The notes below the pieces were generated by a model. The model was not told the origin of the DNA, did no database searches, and was given only the letters and a program-made list of their open reading frames with translations. From the NCBI RefSeq assembly GCF_030408435.1, contig NZ_CP047046.1:1160572-1224571 (forward strand): 64,000 nt of DNA, written 5' to 3'. The position numbers and the translations under genes are program-made. Below are positions 52,563-61,012 of the stretch, piece by piece (position 1 is the first letter of the stretch; the number at the start of each line of letters is the position of its first letter). The DNA comes from Corynebacterium auriscanis (GTDB lineage Bacteria; Actinomycetota; Actinomycetes; Mycobacteriales; Mycobacteriaceae).

Positions 52563-53402
52563 TTAGGTCGCAGCTAGTACACCCGTTGCCAGCAGGACCA
52601 TCACCAGCACGCCCACTGGGATCCGCCACAGCGCAAACCAGCTAAACGAGTGGTGGGAAACAAACTTCAGCAACCACGCAATGGTGGCATAACCAACGAC
52701 AAACGCAATGGCCGTACCCACTAGCAGCTGCATGCCGCTGGCCGCTTGCCCTGCTTCTGGATTGAACGCATCTGGGAGGGAGAACAAGCCGGAGGCCAAC
52801 ACGGCGGGGATCGCCAGCAGGAAAGAAAACCGGGTCGCGACTTCACGGTCAAGGTTCAGGAATAGGCCAGCCGAAATGGTGCCACCCGAACGGGATACGC
52901 CAGGAATGAGGGCCAAGCACTGCGCCAAGCCCATAATGATGGCATCCTTCATCGTCAACCGATCGAAGGAACGCTCGTGACGGCCCACCTTCTCGGCCAG
53001 GATGAACACGAAGGAAAACAGCACCAGCATCGCTGCTGTGATCCACAGATTGCGCAGGTTCTCGCGAATCAGGTCCTTGCCCAGGAAGCCCAAGGCCGCC
53101 ACCGGAATGGTGCCCACAATCACCATCCAGCCCATGCGGTAATCGAAACCGCGTGCTTGCTTATTGAACAACCCTTTCAACCATGCAGTTGCGATAGTCC
53201 AAATATCCTTGGCGAAGTACACCAACACGGCGGCCTCGGTTCCCAGCTGGATCACCGCGGTAAAACTCGCCCCAGCATCCTCCCCCCACAGCAGCTGCGA
53301 AACGATGCGGAGGTGTCCCGAGGAGCTGACGGGAAGAAACTCTGTCAAACCCTGAACGAGCGCAAGGACGATTGTCTGCGCCCACGTGATATCCGATGTC
53401 AT
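52563..53402 (-). CDS. uppP: Undecaprenyl-diphosphatase (BacA/UppP)
   Basis: Recycles the lipid carrier for peptidoglycan by cleaving undecaprenyl diphosphate. 279 residues with eight membrane segments and both family motifs: [20 protein letters not shown] and [20 protein letters not shown]. The ATG at 53402 has TAGAGT ending eight bases upstream, so it is probably leaderless. It is divergent from the lipoprotein gene at 53501 across 98 bp; the two promoters must share that gap. A CACCCA/TGGGTG hairpin at 52462-52484 lies downstream. Confidence 0.96.
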   Translation of the reverse strand: MTSDITWAQTIVLALVQGLTEFLPVSSSGHLRIVSQLLWGEDAGASFTAVIQLGTEAAVLVYFAKDIWTIATAWLKGLFNKQARGFDYRMGWMVIVGTIPVAALGFLGKDLIRENLRNLWITAAMLVLFSFVFILAEKVGRHERSFDRLTMKDAIIMGLAQCLALIPGVSRSGGTISAGLFLNLDREVATRFSFLLAIPAVLASGLFSLPDAFNPEAGQAASGMQLLVGTAIAFVVGYATIAWLLKFVSHHSFSWFALWRIPVGVLVMVLLATGVLAAT

Positions 53403-53500
53403 GGAGGAAAACTCTACCGCTGGGGATGGTCGGGTTCCCAGTTGCGAAACCCCCATTAGCCTACGAAATCTCTGTGAACCCTACTGGTAGCGTTAAGGAC

Positions 53501-54712
53501 GTGATGAACCAGCCCAAGTTGTTCCGTTCCCAAGTTTCTTCTAGTCCGGTATCTCCTCGCCGCCGCGGGGCGCGTGCGGTCATGGTCAGTGTCGCGGCGC
53601 TGTCGCTTGTGGTCGCGGGATGTTCTACGAACTTCACGGGCAATAGCAGCTCCGGTAGCCAGCAGGCTGCAGATCAGCCCATCGCCGGCACTCCCGCTAA
53701 GCCCGTGGAGTCTCCGCTGGCTGGCTCGGATACCTCTGGGGAGGTGAAGTCGCTGCCATTTCCGGAAGGGACCTCTGTTCTCGACGCCGCCACGGTCGCC
53801 CCTCACACCCAAGGTAATCAGTCCACAAGTGCCATTTTGACGAAGGGCGCGGTCTACTTGGCGGCGTCGAATAAAATTGAACAAGCAAAAAAAGTCCAGG
53901 TGGACGATAGCTGCGACAACCTCAACGCCACGGCCAGCGGTGTGGCAGTGGGATGTGATGGCGAGTACCTAGAATTGGACGCAAACGGTGACGTTGTGCG
54001 CAAAATCCAGGCCGATGGGCGTGTAAAGTCCGCAACAACTACCGCCGAAGGGCGCAGCGTAATTGGTGTAGACGGGGAAGAAAAGATCGGATTCTACAAC
54101 CAAGAGGGCAAGCGAACCAACGAGGCTGTGGTGAGCCGTAGCCTCGATATGGCGGTATTGGTGAATGGGTCAGATAGCGCGGGGCGGGTGGCAGTGATCG
54201 ACCGGGGACAAACCACCATCAACGATGTAGATCCGGCGAAGGAAGAGTACAAAGCAACCTTGCGCATCGGCCAAGGAGTGGGGGAAGTTGCTACGGGTAC
54301 TGGTAACGATGCAGTGGTGGTGGCTAGCGATAACCGCCAGGATCAGGTGATGGTGTACACGATGGATGACGTGGTTCGCCTGCATCAGACTGCGCCGACT
54401 AAGAAGTCCCCGTGGGGTGTGGCCTGGGATACCGCGCGAAAGGTAGCGCTGGTGAGCACGACCGCGGACAATGCTTTAACGGCGTACGACATCGCCTCCG
54501 GTACCCCGAAAGACGTTGGTACGTGGAAAACGATTGCGAATGTTCGCCATGTTTTAGTACAACATGACGGGTCGGTACTCCTGGTCGGCACGGACAATAA
54601 GGTGCAGGTCATTAGCGCTTCGGATGTAGATAAGACCGTGGAAGACGGTAGGGCCGGTGCGAATCCGAAGACGAAGTTCCCTGTTGAGCTCAAGGGCTCC
54701 GAGCAGAAGTAA
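53501..54712 (+). CDS. Lipoprotein with YncE-like beta-propeller repeats
   Basis: 403 residues. A type II signal (basic PRRRGARAVMVS then ALSLVVAGCS, lipobox LVVAGC) places it on the outer face of the membrane after lipidation, linking it to lnt. A Ser/Gly-rich stretch follows. The rest repeats short beta units such as GSDSAGRVAVIDRGQTTIND and VWASDNR-like segments typical of seven-bladed propellers (residues ~100-400). Function is unknown. TAGCGT ends seven bases before the GTG at 53501; the next codon but one is an ATG at 53504. It is upstream of pyrD by 67 bp on the same strand. Confidence 0.85.
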   Translation: MMNQPKLFRSQVSSSPVSPRRRGARAVMVSVAALSLVVAGCSTNFTGNSSSGSQQAADQPIAGTPAKPVESPLAGSDTSGEVKSLPFPEGTSVLDAATVAPHTQGNQSTSAILTKGAVYLAASNKIEQAKKVQVDDSCDNLNATASGVAVGCDGEYLELDANGDVVRKIQADGRVKSATTTAEGRSVIGVDGEEKIGFYNQEGKRTNEAVVSRSLDMAVLVNGSDSAGRVAVIDRGQTTINDVDPAKEEYKATLRIGQGVGEVATGTGNDAVVVASDNRQDQVMVYTMDDVVRLHQTAPTKKSPWGVAWDTARKVALVSTTADNALTAYDIASGTPKDVGTWKTIANVRHVLVQHDGSVLLVGTDNKVQVISASDVDKTVEDGRAGANPKTKFPVELKGSEQK

Positions 54713-54779
54713 CGCCGGCGTGCCGTGGCACAGGGCGACCAAGGCCAACAAGCAGACCAGCGAGAAGAGGATTACTCCA

Positions 54780-55901
54780 GTGAACACTAACCAGCCAAGC
54801 CCATTTCGCGCAGTGCGGGGAGCCGTGTACCGCCAAGCAGTCAAGGCAATGTTCCGCATTCCGCCAGAGCGGATTCACGGCCAGATGACCATGGCGCTGG
54901 AGAAAGTGAGCAATTCCCCAGCTGCACTTCAAGCGCTGGAAAAGGCCTGGGTAGTTAACGATTCCCGGTTATCGCAGAACATCGCAGGAATAACTTTCCC
55001 TCGACCGTTGGGGTTGGCGGCTGGTTTCGATAAGGACGCACGCGAGGTTAACGTGTGGGGGGCTATTGGTTTTGGTGCCGCGGAGGTAGGAACCGTGACG
55101 CACCTAGCGCAACCTGGAAACCCCGTGCCACGGCTGTTCCGTTTGCCGGAAGATCGCGCATTACTCAACCGCATGGGTTTCAACAACGAGTCGGCCCGCG
55201 CCGCCGCGATGCGCTTGCAGAATCACCGATCTACGGTGCCGGTGGGTGTGAACTTGGGTAAATCGAAGATCACTGAGCCAGAGCAGGCAGATAACGATTA
55301 CCGCCAATCCGCCCGTGTTGTGGATTCTGTGGCGGACTACTTGGTTATTAACGTTTCTAGCCCCAATACACCGGGACTGCGCGACCTCCAGGCGGTTGCA
55401 TCTCTGCGCCCTATCATCGCTGCTGTGCAGTCGGAAAGCTCTCGCCCGCTTTTCGTGAAGATTGCGCCGGATTTGAGTGATGAAGACATTGATGCTGTGG
55501 TTGACTTGGCCATTGAAAGTGGCCTAACGGGTTTGATCGCCACTAATACGACGATCTCTCGCGAGGGGCTCAAGACTGACTCGAGTTACGTGCGTGCGCT
55601 GGGAGCGGGAGGAATCTCCGGAGCACCGGTCGCCGTGCGTTCGCTAGAGGTCCTGCGACGCATCCATGCCCGCGCGCAAGGCAAGCTAGTCCTAGTGAGC
55701 GTGGGTGGAATCGAAACCGCGCAGCAGGCTTGGGAACGCATCGGGGCGGGCGCTCACCTGCTGCAGGGCTACACGGCGCTGATTTATGGCGGACCAGACT
55801 GGATCCGCGACATCCACTTGGGCATTTCCCAGCAGCTGACCCAGCATGGACTTTCCAACCTCGCCGATGCTGTGGGCAAGGGATTGCCCTGGGTTGACTA
55901 G
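54780..55901 (+). CDS. pyrD: Dihydroorotate dehydrogenase (quinone), class 2
   Basis: Oxidises dihydroorotate to orotate in pyrimidine synthesis and passes electrons to menaquinone. The 373-residue FMN protein has a short N-terminal membrane-associated helix region (FRAVRGAVYRQAVKAMFRIP), FPRPLGLAAGFDKDAREVNV, the substrate/FMN motif VINVSSPNTPGLRDLQ and C-terminal GGIETAQQAWERIGAGAHLL. Ser in SSPNT is the class 2 base. The GTG at 54780 has AGAAGAGG nine bases upstream; an ORF extending upstream is spurious. It follows the lipoprotein gene and may be co-transcribed. Confidence 0.96.
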   Translation: MNTNQPSPFRAVRGAVYRQAVKAMFRIPPERIHGQMTMALEKVSNSPAALQALEKAWVVNDSRLSQNIAGITFPRPLGLAAGFDKDAREVNVWGAIGFGAAEVGTVTHLAQPGNPVPRLFRLPEDRALLNRMGFNNESARAAAMRLQNHRSTVPVGVNLGKSKITEPEQADNDYRQSARVVDSVADYLVINVSSPNTPGLRDLQAVASLRPIIAAVQSESSRPLFVKIAPDLSDEDIDAVVDLAIESGLTGLIATNTTISREGLKTDSSYVRALGAGGISGAPVAVRSLEVLRRIHARAQGKLVLVSVGGIETAQQAWERIGAGAHLLQGYTALIYGGPDWIRDIHLGISQQLTQHGLSNLADAVGKGLPWVD

Positions 55902-55934
55902 GTGGGGTTAGCTGGCGGGTTCAGCTAGGCTAGC

Positions 55935-56492
55935 TTAGTTTTCGGCCCAGCCCCAGTACAGGCCACGTGCGATGGCCTTGAAATTGAGATTGAAGCCTAA
56001 GATTGTGGCTGGCTGGCGATCGTCGATATCCAATTCTTCCCCAACCGCGTGAACTGCGAAAATGTAGCGGTGTGGGCCGTGGCCTTCTGGAGCTTGTGCG
56101 CCATAGTACCCCCACGAGCGACTGTCCCCTCGCAAGGCCGATGCGCCCTCGGGCAGCCCGGTGAGGTCTTCATCACCCGCGCCTAACTTTAGCTCCGTAA
56201 CGTCTGCAGGGATGTTGAACACAGCCCAGTGCCAGTAGCCGCTAGCAGTGGGCGCATCGGGGTCGAAGCACGTCACGGCGTACGTTTTGGTGCCTTCCGG
56301 GCCTTTCTCCCATGACAGCTGCGGGGACACCGAGGTGGGCGCCTGTTGATCCTTCGGAAGCTCCGCGCCTTCCTCAAAAGTTTCACTTGTCACCTTCAAC
56401 GGAGGCAGGTCCACCAACGGGGCATATGGGTCTGGTCCAGGGAAACGATCATCCACGTAGGTGGGCTGATGATATTTCTGTTCTGCAGTCAT
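55935..56492 (-). CDS. YbhB/YbcL-family (PEBP-like) protein
   Basis: A 185-residue protein of the phosphatidylethanolamine-binding protein family (also called Raf-kinase-inhibitor-like). Motifs are QLSWEKGPEGTKTYAVTCFD with DPDAP, the GYWHWAVFNIPADVTEL loop and GPHRYIFAVHAVGEELDI. The role of bacterial members is unknown. TACGAT ends seven bases before the ATG at 56492, whereas the ATG at 56501 has neither a ribosome site nor a -10 hexamer, so 56492 is chosen. It is convergent with pyrD across 33 bp. Confidence 0.92.
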   Translation of the reverse strand: MTAEQKYHQPTYVDDRFPGPDPYAPLVDLPPLKVTSETFEEGAELPKDQQAPTSVSPQLSWEKGPEGTKTYAVTCFDPDAPTASGYWHWAVFNIPADVTELKLGAGDEDLTGLPEGASALRGDSRSWGYYGAQAPEGHGPHRYIFAVHAVGEELDIDDRQPATILGFNLNFKAIARGLYWGWAEN

Positions 56493-56654
56493 GTTGGCCA
56501 TCGTAGAACACGCGACTCTATCCTCGCAGAAACAGCTTATAAGTACATAGGCGACGGTGATCCTGTCCTACCCCACCAGCCAGTTTGGATAAATGGAAGG
56601 GTTGGCATTAGAGTAGCGGGAGTTCAACCAGTGCAGCTGGTTGTCGCAATCCTT

Positions 56655-56740
56655 GTCCGGGTGGCGGAATGGCAGACGCGCTAGCTTGAGGTGCTAGTGT
56701 CCTATTAACGGACGTGGGGGTTCAAGTCCCCCTCCGGACA
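56655..56740 (+). tRNA. tRNA-Leu (anticodon GAG)
   Basis: An 86-nt class II tRNA. The acceptor GTCCGGG (56655-56661) pairs with TCCGGAC (56733-56739), with discriminator A at 56740. The anticodon stem CTAGC/GCTAG encloses loop TTGAGGT with anticodon GAG, reading CUC and CUU. The variable arm GTCC/GGAC is long, and the T-arm GGGGG/CCCCC carries TTCAAGT. CCA is not encoded. Confidence 0.96.
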
Positions 56741-56912
56741 CTATGTGAAGTCTCGAGACATCGTTCCTTGCGGAGGGTGTGTTGGGACTTTTTTGTTTCG
56801 TAGGTTTCGGTTGTTGCTCGGAGTTTCCATTGGTAGTTTTCGGGGTTTCTTCACATGGAGGTGGACGATTCTTTTCGACGCCCCGCGCCGCCTGACACGC
56901 GGGTTTCGCAAA

Positions 56913-57605
56913 ATGTGGAGTGTGTGGAGCAGCTGGTCGCTGCTGAGCCGAGTTCTGACGGTGCTTCTGCCCCTCGCCCTTGTTGCCATTGTGTTATGCG
57001 TTCCCATCCCCGCTATCGAGGAGACGCGCGCGTGGGTGAGGTCCACCGGCGCGTGGGGGCCTCTGACGTATTTGGCGCTGATGACTGGCTTTACCCAGCT
57101 CCCGTTGCCAAGAACCGTGTGGACTATTACTGCAGGAGTTGTTTTCGGATCGGTACTTGGTAGCGTTTTGGCATTGCTTGGTCTAACGGCATCCGCCTTG
57201 ATCTCCCTATGCCTCGTGCAGTGGCTCGGCAAGGGATTCATTGCGAAGTCGACAGCTGGGGACGGTCGCTTAGCGATGTTGCAGCGCGTGGTTGCCGAAC
57301 GAGGCTGGGTGGCAGTGCTGGGAATGCGCATGGTTCCGGCCGTTCCGTTTTCCATTCTCAATTACGCCTGCGGGTTGTCCACTATGCGATTGGTACCATT
57401 CCTGCTGGCAACCTTCATCGGTTCTGCACCCAATACCATTGCCACGGTTGTGGCTAGTTCTGCACTAGCAACTGGCAAAAGCCCAGCGGTCTTGCTGGTC
57501 AGTCTGGTGGTTGTCCTGTTGGGGTTCGCCATCTCGGCACGTGAATTCGCACGTTGGCGGTCGTTGCTTAAAGGGGCGAAGGTGGCCGAACGGGAGCGCC
57601 GATGA
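56913..57605 (+). CDS. TVP38/TMEM64 (DedA/SNARE-associated) family membrane protein
   Basis: 230 residues with about six hydrophobic segments. The family block GMRMVPAVPFSILNYACGLS and the preceding FTQLPLPRTVWTITAGVVFG (a Pro-Gly loop as in DedA-type re-entrant helices) are clear. The family scrambles or exports lipids or undecaprenyl phosphate in some bacteria. The frame is open back to 56745, near the tRNA end, with no good ribosome site anywhere; the ATG at 56913 begins MWSVWSSWSLLSRVLTVLLP just before the first membrane helix. Upstream in-frame TTG codons at 56811-56816 are alternatives, so the start is uncertain. Confidence 0.85.
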   Translation: MWSVWSSWSLLSRVLTVLLPLALVAIVLCVPIPAIEETRAWVRSTGAWGPLTYLALMTGFTQLPLPRTVWTITAGVVFGSVLGSVLALLGLTASALISLCLVQWLGKGFIAKSTAGDGRLAMLQRVVAERGWVAVLGMRMVPAVPFSILNYACGLSTMRLVPFLLATFIGSAPNTIATVVASSALATGKSPAVLLVSLVVVLLGFAISAREFARWRSLLKGAKVAERERR

Positions 57606-57692
57606 GCGCCAGCGAAGGACGGGGTGTGCTCCGAAGGTTTACCTGTCGAGGTATTCCCGGGGCCTAGGTTCGGGTGCAGTAGATTAGAAACC

Positions 57693-58322
57693 ATGTTCGC
57701 GATTCATGCTTCCTACCGTGGCAGAATGCGCCGTCGAGGCGCTTATGTGCGGGAGGTCGTCGAAGCATTCTCCCATTCTCCGGTGGTACGGGCAGTTGAG
57801 CACAGGAGTGTGGAGGACTTCGTCGTCATCACCGAAGGGCCCGATGAAACCGGTGGAGTGGTGTTAAGCCTCATCCAAGGCGGGGATTTCGCAATCGGAA
57901 TTGGGACGGTGACGGGTGGCGCAGCGGCGTCAGAAGAAGATTCCGAAGAATTGGAACAACAGGTTGCCGCTACGGCTGGCCGAGCGGTGTCCAGGACGCA
58001 AAAGGCCACCACGGTGACGGTGCGCATTGAGCGTCCCGGACCGGGTGGCGTACTAGCCCCTGGGGCGGCAGCCATGATCGGCGAGGACATCGCAGCAGCG
58101 TTCACACTGCTTGCCTTCGTCCTATCGCGACGAACCGAAGAGGGCCGCGAGGCCACTGCCCTGCTTCGTGCGGGTCACCTACAAAGTGAGGCTGCCGCCA
58201 TCGTTGGGATCAGTAAACAAGCTATGAGTCAACGTCTGGCAGCTGCGGGGTGGCAGGCCGAGCAGTCGGGGTGGAGTTTGGCTGTTCATATGCTTGCTCG
58301 GGTTGATGAGCTGAAGGAGTGA
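57693..58322 (+). CDS. Unknown protein with C-terminal helix-turn-helix
   Basis: 209 residues. The N-terminal half (MFAIHASYRGRMRRRGAYVR and VVITEGPDETGGVVLSLIQG) has alternating hydrophobics without a family I know. The C-terminal third contains RAGHLQSEAAAIVGISKQAM followed by SQRLAAAGWQAE, a good helix-turn-helix. It may be a sensor-regulator. TAGATT ends seven bases before the ATG at 57693, so it is likely leaderless. Its 3' end overlaps that of the stomatin gene on the other strand by 101 bp, which is unusual. Confidence 0.75.
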   Translation: MFAIHASYRGRMRRRGAYVREVVEAFSHSPVVRAVEHRSVEDFVVITEGPDETGGVVLSLIQGGDFAIGIGTVTGGAAASEEDSEELEQQVAATAGRAVSRTQKATTVTVRIERPGPGGVLAPGAAAMIGEDIAAAFTLLAFVLSRRTEEGREATALLRAGHLQSEAAAIVGISKQAMSQRLAAAGWQAEQSGWSLAVHMLARVDELKE

Positions 58323-59457
58323 CTTGCGAGCCGAACTGCTGTGACCCACTGAGGTCATCGATATCAACGGGCTTGTTGGCCTGCGCATTAGCGGCGGCTA
58401 CGGCTTCCCGAATCTCCGGGGCCGATTCCGTAGAGAACCAATCATCGGTATTGTCACCCTGGGATTCTCGGCGAGCATCGTCGGTAACGGGAGTGGGTTC
58501 GTAACGGAACACACCGTCTTCGTCCTTATTCCCCAGTGCCTTGGCGAACTGCTCCAGCGAATCGCCGAATTGCATGGGCACCAGCCACGTCTTGTTGGCA
58601 TCCCCCTTGGCCATTTCCGGCAGCTTCTCTAGATATTGGTACGCAAGGACTTCCGGAGTGACCTGGGCGGACTTGATGGCTGCGTTGACTTTCTGAATCG
58701 CGCGGGCTTCACCTTGCGCCTTGAGGTAGCGGGCAGCTCGGTCGCCTTCAGCGCGCAGAATCTTGGCCTGGCGTTCGGCTTCTGCCGCCAAGATGTTCGC
58801 ATGCTTTTCACCTTCAGCGGCCAAGATACGTGCTTGTTTTTCACCCTCAGCGGTTTTCACGGAGGATTCACGGCGGCCTTCAGCCTGCAGAATCATGGCA
58901 CGCTTCTCTCTGTCGGCTTTCATCTGCATTTCCATGGACTGCTGAATGGATGGTGGCGGATCGATCGCCTTGAGCTCAACGCGAGCGATGCGCAGCCCCC
59001 ATCGATTGGTGGCTGCATCGAGCTCACCACGCAAACGACGGTTGATAACCTCACGAGACGTGAGTGTTTCTTCTAAAGTCATGCCACCCACAACGTCTCG
59101 CAACGTAGCGGTGGAAATCTGCTCTACACCGATGATGTAGTCGTTCACACCGTAGATCGCCATTGCGGCATCGTTGATCTGGAAGGTCACCACGGTGTCG
59201 ATGGCGACCGTGAGGTTATCCTGCGTGATTACTGCTTGGGGTGGAAATGATACGACCTGTTCGCGGGTGTCAACGCGCGCGCGAATCTTGTCCACAAAGG
59301 GAACGAGAAACGTGAGACCGCCGCTGACGGTTCGTGTGTAGGTTCCCAGTCGCTCGATAATTGCCGCTTCGCCCTGCGGGATGAGGGCAATGGCCTTGAC
59401 AACGAGGACCAAGACCAAGATCAATACAACTATAAGGAAGATTCCTGGTGCTGACAT
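58222..59457 (-). CDS. SPFH/band 7 (stomatin-like) membrane protein
   Basis: 411 residues. An N-terminal membrane helix (APGIFLIVVLILVLVLVV) and SPFH domain (IPQGEAAIIERLGTYTRTVS, VDTREQVVSFPPQAVITQDN) are followed by a long coiled coil with an AEGEKQARILAAEGEKHANI-type repeated heptad (residues ~205-275). The C-terminal third is acidic/Gln-rich and disordered. Such proteins form large rings in lipid microdomains together with NfeD partners. The ATG at 59457 has AGGA a few bases upstream. It lies 5 bp after nfeD on the same strand and overlaps the HTH gene tail to tail. Confidence 0.92.
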   Translation of the reverse strand: MSAPGIFLIVVLILVLVLVVKAIALIPQGEAAIIERLGTYTRTVSGGLTFLVPFVDKIRARVDTREQVVSFPPQAVITQDNLTVAIDTVVTFQINDAAMAIYGVNDYIIGVEQISTATLRDVVGGMTLEETLTSREVINRRLRGELDAATNRWGLRIARVELKAIDPPPSIQQSMEMQMKADREKRAMILQAEGRRESSVKTAEGEKQARILAAEGEKHANILAAEAERQAKILRAEGDRAARYLKAQGEARAIQKVNAAIKSAQVTPEVLAYQYLEKLPEMAKGDANKTWLVPMQFGDSLEQFAKALGNKDEDGVFRYEPTPVTDDARRESQGDNTDDWFSTESAPEIREAVAAANAQANKPVDIDDLSGSQQFGSQVTPSAHQPEQAYEQPNSTPTARPATPQLPDVDS

Positions 59458-59462
59458 GTTTC

Positions 59463-59903
59463 CTAAGGGCCTTTCCAAACAACGGCGGTAGTGCCGTCGA
59501 TTTTGAGAACGTCGACTTCTTCACCCTCCGCAAAGCTCTCCCCTGGATACGCGGCCTTTGCTGACCACAATTCCCCCTCGAGCCGGACCATTCCGCTCCC
59601 ACTGGGATTGACGGGAAAAGCTTCTACCACCGTGGCCTTTTTGCCCTCAAGGCTGCGTTGGTCGAAGAGATTCGAATGTGGGTTCCGCATCATTCTCTTC
59701 CGCAATACTGGGCGGATGAGAAGAAGGGTGAGGAGAGACGTCATAGCGAAAACGATGACTTCCACCCACATCGGGATGCCTACGGTGGCTACACCCGCGG
59801 TGACTAATGCGGCGGTGGCAAGCATCAGCAACGAAAAATCCATCGTTGCGAATTCAGCCAATGCCAGTATGCCGGCGCCAATTAACCAAATGATGGGACC
59901 CAT
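59463..59903 (-). CDS. NfeD-like membrane protein
   Basis: 146 residues. Two to three membrane segments (PIIWLIGAGILALAEFATMD, LLMLATAALVTAGVATV, VEVIVFAMTSLLTLLLI) precede a small OB-fold domain (KATVVEAFPVNPSGSGMVRL, with GEEVDVLKIDGTTAVV). NfeD proteins are the regular partners of stomatin/flotillin-like proteins, and the pair is adjacent here. TATCAT ends seven bases before the ATG at 59903, which fits a leaderless start; the ATG at 59933 has no ribosome-binding site. Confidence 0.9.
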   Translation of the reverse strand: MGPIIWLIGAGILALAEFATMDFSLLMLATAALVTAGVATVGIPMWVEVIVFAMTSLLTLLLIRPVLRKRMMRNPHSNLFDQRSLEGKKATVVEAFPVNPSGSGMVRLEGELWSAKAAYPGESFAEGEEVDVLKIDGTTAVVWKGP

Positions 59904-60032
59904 GCCCCCGATGATAGGGAACGTGAGCGGCATGCGTGCCTAGCTGGCGGAATTGCCCACCCCCTCACTGCGGGCGGCCGGGCCCCGGTTGACTCGCTGT
60001 CACGTTTCGGAAACTAGCCCCTGCCCCCCCCT

Positions 60033-60142
60033 GCGACACAGCGTCCAGCCCCCGCGCCCGCGACACAGTGTCCAGCCCCGCCCCCCCTGCGACACAGCGT
60101 CCAGCCCCCGCGACACAGCGTCCAGCCCCCGCGACACAACGC
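60033..60142. repeat. 21-bp tandem repeat GCGACACAGCGTCCAGCCCCC
   Basis: The unit starts at 60033, about 60060, 60089, 60110 and 60131 (partial). The third and fourth are exactly 21 bp apart; the earlier units carry C-rich insertions. It lies between the DUF3097 stop and nfeD. Confidence 0.9.
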
Positions 60143-60147
60143 GGCAG

Positions 60148-60987
60148 CTATTCCCCCACAGTCACAAAGTCGATCAAGCGCTCAACGGCACCGATGAGGG
60201 TGTAATCCAGATCGCGGAACGACGATACCGAGGAATACACCTTCCGCCACCCATCGCGCGGATCGCCCCACCCCAGTTGTTGGCACACACCGGTCTTCCA
60301 GTCCTGGCCTCGTGGTACCCGCGGCCACGCGGTGATCCCCACACTGGCGGGTTTCACGGCTTCCCAAATATCGATGTACGGGTGGCCTGTGACCATAACG
60401 TGTGGGCCCAAGTCCTGCGTCAGACGCGCTTCCTTAGTCCCTTCGATAAGGTGGTCGGCGAGTACACCCACACGGCGATGCGCGCTGGGACCAAATTCCG
60501 CAAGACGTTCCGGCAGGTTGTCTAACCCCTCGAGGTATTCCACAACCACTCCTTCTACTCGAAGGTCGTGGCCCCACACGCGCTCCACAATGGCGGCATC
60601 GTGCACACCCTCGACCCAGATGCGGGATGGTGCAGCCACTTTGGCTTGTACGTTAGCGACTTTGCGGGAGCCAGAGTTAGATATCTGCTGTGTCGGAGGC
60701 AAGGTGGCTGGATCTACGTACCTATTGAGGGAAACCCGCTGCCCTTCCAGCAGGAAAGCCCCTTCGCGCAATTTGAACAGCCTGGATTTCCCGTAGCGAT
60801 CCTCTAGCCGAATAAAATCCCCTTCGGCAGTCTTCTCGCCCCCCACCACGGCCCCCACATAATCGTCGCTGATGACCTCGATCACCATGCCGAGCTCAGG
60901 GGTAATTGTGGGATACTGCGGCGCCTTGGCTCGGGAGTGTCCTTTGAGGATGTCGCCACCGTAGGGATCTCGGTAATTGAAGCTCAT
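60148..60987 (-). CDS. DUF3097 family protein
   Basis: 279 residues, conserved in actinobacteria and without known function. Family marks are MSFNYRDPYGGDILKGHSRA at the start, RLFKLREGAFLLEGQRVSLN in the middle and the C-terminal WVEGVHDAAIVERVWGHDLR, which has a toprim-like look with GHPYIDIWEAVKP later on. The start ATG at 60987 has TAAAGT ending eight bases upstream. That hexamer overlaps the one serving the divergent gene at 61013. The frame also extends upstream to 61194, but this runs through the other gene and is unlikely. Confidence 0.92.
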   Translation of the reverse strand: MSFNYRDPYGGDILKGHSRAKAPQYPTITPELGMVIEVISDDYVGAVVGGEKTAEGDFIRLEDRYGKSRLFKLREGAFLLEGQRVSLNRYVDPATLPPTQQISNSGSRKVANVQAKVAAPSRIWVEGVHDAAIVERVWGHDLRVEGVVVEYLEGLDNLPERLAEFGPSAHRRVGVLADHLIEGTKEARLTQDLGPHVMVTGHPYIDIWEAVKPASVGITAWPRVPRGQDWKTGVCQQLGWGDPRDGWRKVYSSVSSFRDLDYTLIGAVERLIDFVTVGE

Positions 60988-60995
60988 GGAACCCC

Positions 60996-61005
60996 ACTTT
61001 AAGCT
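60996..61005. promoter_or_regulatory. Back-to-back -10 elements of two divergent leaderless genes
   Basis: Minus-strand TAAAGT (60996-61001) ends 8 nt before the DUF3097 ATG; plus-strand TAAGCT (61000-61005) ends 7 nt before the ATG at 61013. They share two base pairs, and the two start codons are only 25 bp apart. The -35 regions must lie within the opposite reading frames. Confidence 0.6.
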
Positions 61006-61012
61006 AATAGAG

